Source: Candidatus Leptovillus affinis (GTDB lineage: Bacteria > Chloroflexota > Anaerolineae > Promineifilales > Promineifilaceae). From it: DNA of 64,000 bases. Each line of letters begins with the position of its first letter. Position 1 is the first letter of the stretch. Under the pieces are notes generated by a model. It was not told the origin of the DNA, ran no database searches, and saw only the letters and a program-made list of their open reading frames with translations. The stretch is taken from positions 1,302,001 through 1,366,000 of the forward strand of contig JADIYP010000001.1 in NCBI GenBank assembly GCA_016705235.1, read 5' to 3'. This document shows positions 8,447 to 16,465 of this stretch, in pieces. The position numbers and the translations under genes were made by a program.

Positions 8447-10450
8447 TTAATTGTTCGGGATCATGGGCACAAAGGTTTTGTAAAGATTGTTAACAACCAA
8501 AACCTGAACGACCACCTGCACCGGACTGCCGCTCACTACACGGCCGTCGGTGGAACCTTCAATCGTGACCACAAATTCATGCATCCCCGCGCTGAGGCCG
8601 GCTGGATTAATCCGCACCTGAACTGTGTTTTCACTGATAATGGTGCCCGAAGTCGGGAGCATGGTAATGCCGGTGGCTGGTGTGATGGAGGCCTGCCAAT
8701 CAAACGAGCCAAGACCGGAATTGGTGAGGTTGAGATAGGCAACAACAGGAGTAGACGATCCGATCTGCGCCATATAGGTTGCGCAATCTGGCGTGACAAT
8801 GAGGCCGGGTTCCTGGTTGGCGCTGGTGCGCGAAGCATTTTTCTTAAAAACCGGCCAATCAGCCAGATCGCTGGAATTGTTCAAATCCCAGACATAAAGC
8901 TTGCTGTTGCTGGCAATCAGTTCTAATTTGCCATCATTGTCTATGTCGCCGACGGCCGGCGTGTTGATTAAAGTGCCATTGGCATAATAGATCGGTTGGG
9001 TGTTGTTGGGGAAATTGGTTCCCGTTAGCTGCTGGCCATTCCCGTCTACCACATTCACCGTCCAACTCTGGTTCAGGAAGATTTCCATTTTGCCGTCGCC
9101 ATCAAAATCGCCCAAAACGAGTCCCATTTGGGTGTTAAACGGGGAACTGGCGTTGCCATTTTGGTCTCTGGGCGTCATGGGGAAACCGGGGACCGGGGTT
9201 CCGTTGAGGCTCCAGGCGTAGAGTTTACGATCATCGGAAAGTGCCACTACTTCTGGCGCGCTATCACCGGCAATATCACCTAAAGATGGCGACACCACCA
9301 CATTGCCACCGGTGGGTTGTGGCCACCCAGGTAAATTGTTGCCCTGTCCATCCAGGCCCATGACCATAAAACCATATTGTGGGTGATCTGGGCTATATAG
9401 ATTGTAGAACTGCCCTAAACCCATAAAAAACTCTTGTTTACCATCATTGTTGATGTCTATCACTGCCGGAGTGGAGCTGATTTCTTCTAAAAAGTAACGT
9501 GGGAAACCGTGAGTGGGTTCGCCAAACCGGTCGAAGGCGTAAACGGAACCGCCGCAGTAACCAGGCGCCCAACCGGCCGGGGAAGCGTAGGGGCAAACCC
9601 AACCGACGCCATTCGGGTAGCTGTCATCAAAATTACCTTCACCGGTGCCGATGATGACTTCTGGGTAGCCGTCGTTGTCCAGGTCGGCTAGTGCGGGAGA
9701 ACCCCAGGTGTCATCGCCGAGTTGGCCGTAAAGATTGGGCCAGGTGGGAAATCGTTCGTGCAGGGCGCTGTCTGGCGGGTAACCTTCGACCAGAGTACCG
9801 GTGTGGTGCCAGGCATAAACGCGCTTATCGAATCCGGCGGCGACAATTTCCAGATCGCCGTCTTTGTCCAGATCGCCGATAGCCGGGCTGGAGAAGATGG
9901 TGTCGCGGCAGCCCACTGGAGGCACATCGCCGTCAGCCGCTAATTTGGGCCAGCCTGGTTTTACCTGGCCGTTATGGCCAAGGACGATTAGCCCGCCTTG
10001 GGTGCAGACGCTGGCGTGGATGGTGCCTGTGCCGACGGCTATTTCGAGAAAACCGTCGTTGTCGATGTCGGCCACGGCCGGGGAGGAGTGGATTTCTTGG
10101 GTTCCGGCGGCCATGCCAAAATAGGGGGCTGTGTCGGTGTCCCACAGGATGTTGTGGTTGTGGTCTACCGCGACGACGTGCCCGTTGTTGGTGGCGACGA
10201 TGATTTCTAGAAAGGTGTCGTTGTTGATGTCTGCCAGGACGGGGGAGCTGTATTGGCAGTTTTTGTCGCCGGTGAGCAGGCAGGTGTCGCTGGGGAGAGC
10301 CAGGCTCCAGGCTGGTGGGGTAATGCCGCCGGTTGGGTCGGCATGAACGCGGCCAACGAGAAAAATGTTGAAGAACACGGCCGTTCCCAAAACTCCCAGT
10401 AAAACAATGATACGTAATGAACCTTTTATCAAATTCTGTTTGGTGTTCAT
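8447..10450 (-). CDS. secreted FG-GAP/VCBS repeat protein
   Basis: 667-residue exported protein. The signal segment near residues 15-40 (IIVLLGVLGTAVFFNIFLVG) is followed by a beta-propeller of FG-GAP repeats. At least eight carry calcium-binding loops of the form DxNxDGxxE: DINNDTFLEI, DIDNDGFLEIAVG, DLDKDGDLEIVAAG, DLDNDGYPEVIIG, DINNDGKQEFF, DFDGDGKMEIF, DIDNDGKLELI. The last 120 residues look like an Ig-like sandwich. GGGA lies eight bases before the ATG at 10450; an ATG five codons upstream has no ribosome binding site. It is probably a surface binding protein. It sits inside the glycan cluster and may interact with the product. Octamers occur only near its two ends. Confidence 0.85.
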   Translation of the reverse strand: MNTKQNLIKGSLRIIVLLGVLGTAVFFNIFLVGRVHADPTGGITPPAWSLALPSDTCLLTGDKNCQYSSPVLADINNDTFLEIIVATNNGHVVAVDHNHNILWDTDTAPYFGMAAGTQEIHSSPAVADIDNDGFLEIAVGTGTIHASVCTQGGLIVLGHNGQVKPGWPKLAADGDVPPVGCRDTIFSSPAIGDLDKDGDLEIVAAGFDKRVYAWHHTGTLVEGYPPDSALHERFPTWPNLYGQLGDDTWGSPALADLDNDGYPEVIIGTGEGNFDDSYPNGVGWVCPYASPAGWAPGYCGGSVYAFDRFGEPTHGFPRYFLEEISSTPAVIDINNDGKQEFFMGLGQFYNLYSPDHPQYGFMVMGLDGQGNNLPGWPQPTGGNVVVSPSLGDIAGDSAPEVVALSDDRKLYAWSLNGTPVPGFPMTPRDQNGNASSPFNTQMGLVLGDFDGDGKMEIFLNQSWTVNVVDGNGQQLTGTNFPNNTQPIYYANGTLINTPAVGDIDNDGKLELIASNSKLYVWDLNNSSDLADWPVFKKNASRTSANQEPGLIVTPDCATYMAQIGSSTPVVAYLNLTNSGLGSFDWQASITPATGITMLPTSGTIISENTVQVRINPAGLSAGMHEFVVTIEGSTDGRVVSGSPVQVVVQVLVVNNLYKTFVPMIPNN

Positions 10451-10465
10451 AAGATATTTTCCCAT

Positions 10466-10745
10466 TACATGATTCTGTTACGACAAAAGTGATTGTGTGC
10501 TTACGATACTACGCTTGAGGAATGCTTAACCTTGATTTGTCGTTTTTCTGATTGCTTTTTCGACTACCTCTGTTGTTGGCTCTGACCGGCTTCTCGTTTT
10601 GAGGGGTGACTTTGGGTGTCTTGTGAAGCCGGGTCTTGGTTAAGATTAAGAAGTTATACCAACAAAGTTGTTTTTATATATGCCATTAGTGTAGTTAGTT
10701 CAGGGAACGTTCACAATGGGAAAATTGTCTTGTCTGGCTGAAGTG
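10466..10745. other. intergenic gap, likely promoter region of the FG-GAP gene
   Basis: 280 bases, more AT-rich than the surroundings, separating two minus-strand genes of the glycan cluster. I see no gene, strong hairpin or known repeat in it. Its position suggests that the FG-GAP gene and the two glycosyltransferases after it have a separate promoter. Confidence 0.4.
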
Positions 10746-11927
10746 TTAGGGGGTTTCAGGAGTGAGGAGGGTTTTGTAACGGTGAATAATGGTGTCCCAA
10801 TGGTATTCGGTTTGGGCGAAACGTTGGCCCTGGCGGCCAAGCTGTTGGCGTAGGGAAGGATTGGATAATAGTTGTTGTAAGGCGGCGGAGAACTCGTCGT
10901 AGGAGGTGTAGTAGAGGCCGCCGTTGCTGCGGCGGCACTGGTTCCTGAGAACGGCGCAACGGCCGTTTACCAACACCGGCCTCCCCATCAACCAGGCTTC
11001 CAGCACAATCATCGACAGGCTTTCATACAACGAAGGCATCACCACGACGCTGGCAGCCTGGAGCGCGTCAAATTTGTCTTGTTCCGACAAAAATCCCAGC
11101 GGCACGATGTCGGGGTGGGTGGGCAGGTCGAAATTGGCTTTGCCGATGAGCACCAGTTTGAGCGGATCTTTCTGGTGTTGGCGGAATTGTTGGAAATCTT
11201 CCAGCAGTTCGGGCACGTTTTTGCCATGGGCGATGCGGCCCACGTAGAGCAAAAACGGGCCGTCTATCTGGTATTTTTGCCGGAAGCGTTCGGCGGAGAC
11301 GTGGTCTGGCAGGTTGACGCCTACCCCGGCGATGATGTCTTGCGCACGGCCGTGATTGCCTGTGACGCGATTGACCAGCCCTTTTTCCGTCAGGGTGTTG
11401 TAGACAATGGCGCGCGGTAAATGAAACAACGGCCGAAAAACGGGCAGGTAGAGAAACGGTTCGTCATGGGCGGTCGGCACGAGGATCGCTTTGTCAGACA
11501 CCAGCGGCAGGCCAAAGTAGGTGGTGGCGTAGAGGTAGGTGAAAAAGATGAAGGCGTCGAAGTTGGCGTAGGATTGGCGCACGGCCGTTAACAATGCCGT
11601 CGAATACGGTCCTTGCGCTTTTACCCAGGCAATTTCGTCGAATAAGCTGTGCTCTTGCAGCAGCAGCGCCTGGGTTTGTTTTTGCGCCGCCGCCCAGTCT
11701 CGTGGTTGGTCCACGGCGAAGCGATGCACCGTCACCCCGTTCACCAGCGTCGTTTTGGCCGGGTATTCGTTGGCCCAGGTGACATAATCCACAGCGCAGG
11801 TGGTCAGGACGTGGATTTCGGCCAGCGGCAGCAGGCGCTCCGCCAGCCAGCGGGCGTGCAGTTCTGCCCCGCCGCTCACTTCCTCGCCATATCGCTGCAC
11901 AATTATCGCCACTCGCTGCTGAGTCAT
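10746..11927 (-). CDS. glycosyltransferase family 4
   Basis: 393-residue GT4 enzyme. It starts QQRVAIIVQRYGEEVSGGAE, with the N-terminal glycine loop, and has LLYVGRIAHGKNVPELLEDF and MPSLYESLSMIVLEAWLMGR in the donor domain. It then has the unusual segment GRCAVLRNQCRRSNGGLYY. That segment and much of the layout recur in the GT at 13540-14754 (GRCAVTREHCQRSNGGLYF), so the two are paralogues and may recognise a similar donor. It begins three bases after the end of the frameshifted GT upstream, which suggests translational coupling. Sugar unknown. Confidence 0.9.
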   Translation of the reverse strand: MTQQRVAIIVQRYGEEVSGGAELHARWLAERLLPLAEIHVLTTCAVDYVTWANEYPAKTTLVNGVTVHRFAVDQPRDWAAAQKQTQALLLQEHSLFDEIAWVKAQGPYSTALLTAVRQSYANFDAFIFFTYLYATTYFGLPLVSDKAILVPTAHDEPFLYLPVFRPLFHLPRAIVYNTLTEKGLVNRVTGNHGRAQDIIAGVGVNLPDHVSAERFRQKYQIDGPFLLYVGRIAHGKNVPELLEDFQQFRQHQKDPLKLVLIGKANFDLPTHPDIVPLGFLSEQDKFDALQAASVVVMPSLYESLSMIVLEAWLMGRPVLVNGRCAVLRNQCRRSNGGLYYTSYDEFSAALQQLLSNPSLRQQLGRQGQRFAQTEYHWDTIIHRYKTLLTPETP

Positions 11928-11930
11928 GGT

Positions 11931-12728
11931 CTATTTTCCAAAATCAGGCCGCCGGGCATTGCTCGGTTCGGGCAGCTTATCAATCAACTGCAAGCTGTGC
12001 AAAAATTCCAAAAAGGTGTGGTAAACGGCCGTTTCCCGAAACACCTGCACCCGCGCCGCCTGCCGCGCCACAATCCGCTGCCGTAATGGCTTGTTGGTTG
12101 TCAAAATGTCCACCAACTCGGCCAGCCGCGCATACTCTTTCTGCCGGAACAGCACGCCCGCGTCGGCCAGGGTGTAAGGCACGCTGGTACTGTCGTAGGC
12201 CAAAATGGGGAGGCCCAGGTACATGCTCTCGATAAACGGTTTGCCGAAACCCTCGTGTTCGCTCATGGACACGTACAGATCAGCGGCGCGATAATATGTC
12301 ACCATGTCTTGCTGCGAGATTTTGCCGGTGAGTGTCACGGCTTCGCTCAGTCCTAAATCGGCGGCCAACTCCTCAACCCAGAGATCGTATTTTAGATCCC
12401 AGCGGTCGCCCACCAGCGCGAGTTGGGCGTTTGGCCGGAGGCGGCGAACGAAGTAAAGCAGTTTGACCAGGTCTTCTTGTTTTTTATTGGGCGCAAGACG
12501 GCCGACAAAGAGGAGCAACGGCCGTTTCCCCTTTAATTTCTCGGCCAACGTCGGATTATCTGGCAAATCTAACTGCGCTTCCGCCAGCGAAATTGGCAAA
12601 ACGCCCGTGCGCTCGTAGCCGGCTTCATGAAGTTCCAACTCGTTATAGGCTGAATCGGCCAGCGCCAGAATGGTGTGCGGGCGCAAGCGCGAAGCTGCGC
12701 CTGCCCCAACTGCGCCAACTGCACCCAC
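11931..12728 (-). CDS. glycosyltransferase family 4, C-terminal part of a frameshifted gene
   Basis: 265-residue frame that holds the donor-binding half of a GT4 enzyme: LLFVGRLAPNKKQEDLVKLL, the loop KISQQDMVTYYRAADLYVSMS, and EHEGFGKPFIESMYLGLPILAY with E-x7-E. The first 13 residues are low-complexity and belong to the wrong frame. Sensible protein begins at LRPHTILALADSAYNELE, near 12689. The N-terminal half continues in another frame upstream (to 13060). Read together, 13060 to 11931 gives a normal GT4 of about 376 residues. Either the gene is broken by a one-base change or the assembly has an indel. Confidence 0.8.
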   Translation of the reverse strand: MGAVGAVGAGAASRLRPHTILALADSAYNELELHEAGYERTGVLPISLAEAQLDLPDNPTLAEKLKGKRPLLLFVGRLAPNKKQEDLVKLLYFVRRLRPNAQLALVGDRWDLKYDLWVEELAADLGLSEAVTLTGKISQQDMVTYYRAADLYVSMSEHEGFGKPFIESMYLGLPILAYDSTSVPYTLADAGVLFRQKEYARLAELVDILTTNKPLRQRIVARQAARVQVFRETAVYHTFLEFLHSLQLIDKLPEPSNARRPDFGK

Positions 12729-13060
12729 GCCGGATTGATCCGCTCAAAAAATTCCGGCGGCGTAACGTTGTGATTAATTAGCACAATCTCTAACTGGTTC
12801 TGGCGCAAAAAGTCGGCCACGTCTGAGCCAATGCTGTGATGGTAAATGACGCGACGGCCGTCTCGCGCCGGGCGATACGTGGTCAGCGGGCGCACTTCTT
12901 CAGCCATGCTGGCGTGAATGTGCTGGGCGTACAAATGCGACTCGAACCCCAGGCCGCGCAGCCAGCCGCGCAGCAGCAGCGCCTGATCGGTAATGGCGTC
13001 GCCGGTCGTCGCGCCGGTGAGAAATTGGTGTAGTGCTCCGTTGGCTGGTTTACGATTCAT
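12569..13060 (-). CDS. glycosyltransferase family 4, N-terminal part of a frameshifted gene
   Basis: 163-residue frame, of which residues 1 to about 124 look genuine: a GT-B acceptor half with GDAITDQALLLRGWLRGLG, RRVIYHHSIGSDVADFL and VLINHNVTPPEFF. After AQLR at about 12691 the frame turns into Arg/Pro/Trp-rich nonsense, while the sensible continuation LRPHTILALAD is in the next frame. The ATG at 13060 overlaps the end of the coiled-coil gene at 13050 by 11 bases. If the frameshift is real, the product lacks the sugar-nucleotide site and is inactive. Confidence 0.8.
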   Translation of the reverse strand: MNRKPANGALHQFLTGATTGDAITDQALLLRGWLRGLGFESHLYAQHIHASMAEEVRPLTTYRPARDGRRVIYHHSIGSDVADFLRQNQLEIVLINHNVTPPEFFERINPAWVQLAQLGQAQLRACARTPFWRWPIQPITSWNFMKPATSARAFCQFRWRKRS

Positions 13061-13559
13061 GGTCTGTCGGTTCTTGTAGGCGGTTGATTTCGGCGCGCAG
13101 CTGATCGATTTCGGCTTGCTGGCGTTGGGTCAGGCGGGTGAGTTCGTTGAGGGCGCTGATGGTGTGGTTGGTGACGGCCGTTTCCCTCGCCGCCAATCGG
13201 TTAACATAAAACAGCACCAACTGGTGGGCCTGCCCGCGAATCTGCCGCCACAAACGGCCCAAAACCGGCACGCGCAGCGCCGGCGATTCCACCAGCAGCG
13301 GCGCTGTGTCCGGCGCGGGCATCTGGTTTAATTGGCGCAGGTGATGGTGCAGCGTGGTGAAGTCGTGGACGCCGCCGGGCGGTTCCGGCTGCGGGGCCGC
13401 GTAGCCAAACGTGGGGAAGAGTCGCGGCACACTGCCCGGCTGCTCCTGGCGCGCGGCCAACCGGGTTTCGATTTCGGCCATCAGGGAAACGGCCGTTACC
13501 TCGTCGTCGTGCAGCGCAATCCAGGGAAGCTCTTCTGGCTCAGGCGCGGTTGGCGGCAT
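13050..13559 (-). CDS. small helical protein between glycosyltransferases (type 1)
   Basis: 169 residues, no family recognised with confidence. It opens with an acidic stretch (PEPEELPW, LHDDEVTAVSLMAEIE) and a Pro-rich middle. A central segment, GRLWRQIRGQAHQLVLFYVN, is amphipathic. The end is a heptad-like coiled coil (TNHTISALNELTRLTQRQ, IDQLRAEINRLQ). The segment LVLFYVNRLAA closely matches LVLYYVNQVAA in the protein at 15753-16154. The ATG at 13559 overlaps the upstream GT by 20 bases. It could be an adaptor that holds glycosyltransferases at the membrane. That is inference from its position only. Confidence 0.75.
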   Translation of the reverse strand: MPPTAPEPEELPWIALHDDEVTAVSLMAEIETRLAARQEQPGSVPRLFPTFGYAAPQPEPPGGVHDFTTLHHHLRQLNQMPAPDTAPLLVESPALRVPVLGRLWRQIRGQAHQLVLFYVNRLAARETAVTNHTISALNELTRLTQRQQAEIDQLRAEINRLQEPTDHES

Positions 13560-14754
13560 GGGGCGCGTCCTCCGTTTGCATGGTGGCGATAATTTGTTGG
13601 TACTGGCTGATGATTTGCGGCCACTGATAATGGGCCAGGACGTAGGCACGGCCGTTTTGCCCCATTTGCCTGGCCGCTGCCGGATGTGTTTGCAGGTAAT
13701 CCAGCGTGGCGGCAAATTCCGGGTAGTTGGTGAAGTACAACCCGCCATTGGACCGCTGGCAATGTTCGCGGGTGACGGCGCAACGGCCGTGTACCAGCAC
13801 CGGCGTCCCGGCCAGCCAGCTTTCCATCACCACCAGCGAAAAACTTTCGTTCAATGAGGGTTGGCACAACACAGCCGCCGCAGCGTAGGCGTCATATTTC
13901 TCCTGGCGCGAGACAAAACCCAGGTCAACCACGCTGTCCGCTGCTTCTGGCGGGATGGCTATGTCGCCCGGTCCAATCAACACCAGCTTCATGCCTTTGG
14001 GCGCGTCCTGCGCATAGTGCCGCCAATATTCCAGCAGCAGCGGCACATTTTTGCCAGCGTCGCGGCGGCCGGCATACAACAAAAATGGCTCGTTGATCTG
14101 AAACCGGGCGCGAAAACGCGCTGCGTCGCCGCGCATATCATTGTCCACGCCTTCGCCAATCACCGCCCGCGCCTGCCGCCCGGCCGGCCCAAACAGGCGG
14201 TCGGCCAGGGCGCGTTCGGCCTCCACGTGCAAAATCAGGGTATGGACCTGGGGCAGCACATCGCGGTAGAGCGACAAATAAGCGTAACTTTCGTCGTGCA
14301 GGCAGGGGATTACGGCCGTGCGTTCCGGGCAAATTTGCGCCCCAAAATAGGTGGTAGCAAACATATAAGGGATAAAAAAGTAGATGGTTTCCCGGCAGGT
14401 TTGGCGGATGTGGTCATACAGTTCCGGGCAGCGAAACATCTCGTTGATGTATACCTGCTCGGCTTCCGGCGTGATGGGCAAGCCCTGCATCAGCCGCCAG
14501 TTCACTGCGTCAAAAGCCGCTTTGTCACGCGGCAGCACCGGAAAACGGCGCACGGTCACGCCGTCCACCACGTCGATGCCCGGCTTGTGGAAATTTTTAC
14601 CCCAATCGGCATGGAAGTCGCGGATGCAGGTGGTTAGCACCTCCACGCTAAACCCGGCGGCCTGTAACTGGGCGATGGTGCGCCGCGTTTCCGCTTCCAT
14701 GCCGCCGGGAATATCCGGCCCAAACCAGGGGGTGACAAAGGTGAGTCGGCTCAT
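13540..14754 (-). CDS. glycosyltransferase family 4
   Basis: 404-residue GT4 enzyme. It begins SRLTFVTPWFGPDIPGGMEA, with a donor domain of LLYAGRRDAGKNVPLLLEYW and QPSLNESFSLVVMESWLAGT. The GRCAVTREHCQRSNGGLYF segment is shared with the GT at 10746. Its stop lies 20 bases inside the next gene and its start overlaps the FkbM gene by four bases (ATGA type), so it is part of a tightly coupled operon. It carries four ACGGCCGT octamers. Donor and acceptor are unknown. The shared segment makes a common donor with its paralogue plausible. Confidence 0.92.
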   Translation of the reverse strand: MSRLTFVTPWFGPDIPGGMEAETRRTIAQLQAAGFSVEVLTTCIRDFHADWGKNFHKPGIDVVDGVTVRRFPVLPRDKAAFDAVNWRLMQGLPITPEAEQVYINEMFRCPELYDHIRQTCRETIYFFIPYMFATTYFGAQICPERTAVIPCLHDESYAYLSLYRDVLPQVHTLILHVEAERALADRLFGPAGRQARAVIGEGVDNDMRGDAARFRARFQINEPFLLYAGRRDAGKNVPLLLEYWRHYAQDAPKGMKLVLIGPGDIAIPPEAADSVVDLGFVSRQEKYDAYAAAAVLCQPSLNESFSLVVMESWLAGTPVLVHGRCAVTREHCQRSNGGLYFTNYPEFAATLDYLQTHPAAARQMGQNGRAYVLAHYQWPQIISQYQQIIATMQTEDAPHAANRA

Positions 14755-15458
14755 TTTTTGGCGTAAGCAACCACATCAACGTGGCCGATGCCGGAAGCGG
14801 CTTGCGCGGCCATGATGGCGGCGGTGCTTTGCGGCGCGGCGCTTTTTTGCCCGCTGCGCTCCAAAATATAGACGTCGTACTGGGTCTGGATGGCGTCCAT
14901 GAAGGCGGCAGGGTCTGCGCCGCTGGTAATACGGATCAGTTCCGGCGCAAATTCCATGACCAGAACGGGCCGGTGTTTGGCGATGAGCTGCTGCATCCCT
15001 TCCCAGGCGCGGGGTTCTGCGCCTTCGATGTCCATTTTGATGACGTCAATGCGGGCTGCATCGGCCAAAACGTCATCAAGAACGACGGCTTCGACGCGGG
15101 GTAGGGCGAATTCTTGGGCCATGGGTTCGGATTCGTTGATGATACGGCCGTTGCTGTCTGCCCCACCGCCAGAAAAAATCAACGTCTGCGCTTTTTCGGC
15201 GGCCGCGTTTTGGAACACCGTCACATGATTGAACCCGTTTTCCGCCAGACTTCGGCGCAAGGAAACGCAGTTCCCCGGGTTGGGTTCAAACGCATAGACA
15301 TGGCCGCTTTCCTGCACCAGTCTGGCTGCCAGCAGCGTGAAGTAGCCGATGTTGGCCCCCACGTCTAAAAAGGTCATGCCTGGCCGCAGCAGTTGGCGGA
15401 ATTCCTCGGTAACGTAGGGTTCGTAACTCTTTTCCCTGGCGATGGTTGCCTCCGACAA
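14751..15458 (-). CDS. FkbM family methyltransferase domain, C-terminal part of a frameshifted gene
   Basis: 235-residue frame with a complete FkbM-type SAM-dependent O-methyltransferase fold: MTFLDVGANIGYFTLLAA (SAM motif I), VYAFEPNPGNCVSLRRSL, and IDVIKMDIEGAEPRAWEGM. The family methylates hydroxyls of sugars or polyketides, which suits a glycan cluster. Real protein seems to begin upstream in another frame: the DUF4214-like N-terminal part (15756 down to about 15460) should continue into SEATIAREKSYEPY here. The apparent start codon is a TTG at the shift. The catalytic domain is intact, so a shortened protein could still work. Confidence 0.85.
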   Translation of the reverse strand: MSEATIAREKSYEPYVTEEFRQLLRPGMTFLDVGANIGYFTLLAARLVQESGHVYAFEPNPGNCVSLRRSLAENGFNHVTVFQNAAAEKAQTLIFSGGGADSNGRIINESEPMAQEFALPRVEAVVLDDVLADAARIDVIKMDIEGAEPRAWEGMQQLIAKHRPVLVMEFAPELIRITSGADPAAFMDAIQTQYDVYILERSGQKSAAPQSTAAIMAAQAASGIGHVDVVAYAKK

Positions 15459-15756
15459 AATGGTCGTTCAGGCGCACATACATGCTGAAGTCGGCCAGTT
15501 TGACCAGATGCAGGCGGTTGCGTTCTTCCAGCAGTGTTTTCAGTTCGAAGGAGTTGAGGAAGCCATCGGCCAATGTTTGCAGCGAAATGTGGTGGGTATT
15601 CACCAGATCAGACCAGTAGGCCCAGCCGGCTTCGTCCGGCTGGCGGTTGAGCAGCAGGCGGTAGCAGTAGTAGACGTCTTGTTCGGTCGCCTGGCTGAAA
15701 TCTGATTGTCTGGCCAAAAGGCGGCGCTGAATTTTACCTAGAATGTTTTGTATCAT
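15286..15756 (-). CDS. DUF4214-like N-terminal part of the frameshifted FkbM gene
   Basis: 156-residue frame. Residues 1 to about 99 form a helical domain resembling DUF4214 (EQDVYYCYRLLLNRQPDEAG, WAYWSDLVNTHHISLQTLAD, FLNSFELKTLLEE), often found fused in front of FkbM methyltransferases and glycosyltransferases of surface-glycan clusters. After MYVRLNDHFV the frame goes wrong. Its Arg-rich tail is simply the methyltransferase sequence read one base off, so the break is near 15455-15460. Joined, the two parts give about 335 residues, a normal size. ATGA overlap with the upstream gene at 15753. Confidence 0.78.
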   Translation of the reverse strand: MIQNILGKIQRRLLARQSDFSQATEQDVYYCYRLLLNRQPDEAGWAYWSDLVNTHHISLQTLADGFLNSFELKTLLEERNRLHLVKLADFSMYVRLNDHFVGGNHRQGKELRTLRYRGIPPTAAARHDLFRRGGQHRLLHAAGSQTGAGKRPCLCV

Positions 15757-16154
15757 CGTGTTTCTTCTTCTTTTTCGAGTTCCTGGCTGAGTATGCTCAC
15801 GGCGCGCAGGAGGTGGTAATTGACTTCGACTTGCTGCGCGGCTACCTGATTAACATAATAGAGAACCAGTTCGTGCAGTTTGCGGCGCAGCCATTCAGCC
15901 ATTGGCCCAATAACAGGCGTATTGACCTTCGTGACGTTCATTTTGACGCCGACACGATTGTAAGCCAGCCCGGCATGGTAAAGATGCTCATAAAATGCCG
16001 GCGGCAGATGTTTGCCGCCAACAGCCACCAACGGCTCGCCGTCGGGCATGCGTACGGTTTGATCGGTCAAGATTTTTAGCCGAATTTCCTGCATGATGGC
16101 TTCAATATCGACCTGAAGCTCCTCGGCGGTGGGTGACGATTCTTCCTGACTCAT
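15753..16154 (-). CDS. small helical protein between glycosyltransferases (type 2)
   Basis: 133 residues, family not recognised. The acidic N-terminal part contains SPTAEELQVDIEAIMQEIRL. The centre has LPPAFYEHLYHAGLAYNRVG. The C-terminal half, MAEWLRRKLHELVLYYVNQVAA followed by YHLLRAVSILSQELEKEEE, matches the Trp/Arg-LVL-YVN pattern of the protein at 13050-13559 and ends in a coiled coil. The ATG at 16154 is chosen because the longer frame only translates the hairpin repeats upstream into repeated LGSWQRNL. It overlaps the next gene by four bases. Possibly a scaffold for the enzymes encoded on either side. Confidence 0.72.
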   Translation of the reverse strand: MSQEESSPTAEELQVDIEAIMQEIRLKILTDQTVRMPDGEPLVAVGGKHLPPAFYEHLYHAGLAYNRVGVKMNVTKVNTPVIGPMAEWLRRKLHELVLYYVNQVAAQQVEVNYHLLRAVSILSQELEKEEETR

Positions 16155-16175
16155 AACATATTCTCGCTTGTCTTT

Positions 16176-16389
16176 CAGGTTTCTCTGCCAAGACCCCAAG
16201 GGTTTTATACCCCAATCATCCAACTTCTCAGGAGCAAACCCTTGGGGTCTATTATTCAGGTTTCTCTGCCAAGACCCCAAGGGTTTATACCCCAATCATC
16301 CAAATTCTCAGGAACAAACCCTTGGGGTCTATTCAGTTTCTCTGCCAAGACCCCAAGGGTTTATACCCTGGAGCAAACCCTTGGGGTCT
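16176..16389. repeat. three tandem hairpin repeats inside the glycan cluster
   Basis: Three units of 81, 77 and 56 bases begin at 16176, 16257 and 16334. Each has a perfect 15-base inverted repeat, AGACCCCAAGGGTTT ... AAACCCTTGGGGTCT: arms 16191-16205/16236-16250, 16272-16286/16316-16330 and 16348-16362/16375-16389. The third unit has lost part of the loop. A diverged copy is at 43-102. Placed between a GT gene ending at 16466 and the next gene starting at 16154, they could end or attenuate transcription, or protect mRNA ends like REP elements. Confidence 0.9.
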
Positions 16390-16465
16390 GTATCGTTACT
16401 GCAGAATTTAGTTGGCCTTACGGCCGTTACCAAGCAGAAAATGGTACATGATGCCTACCGAATGG

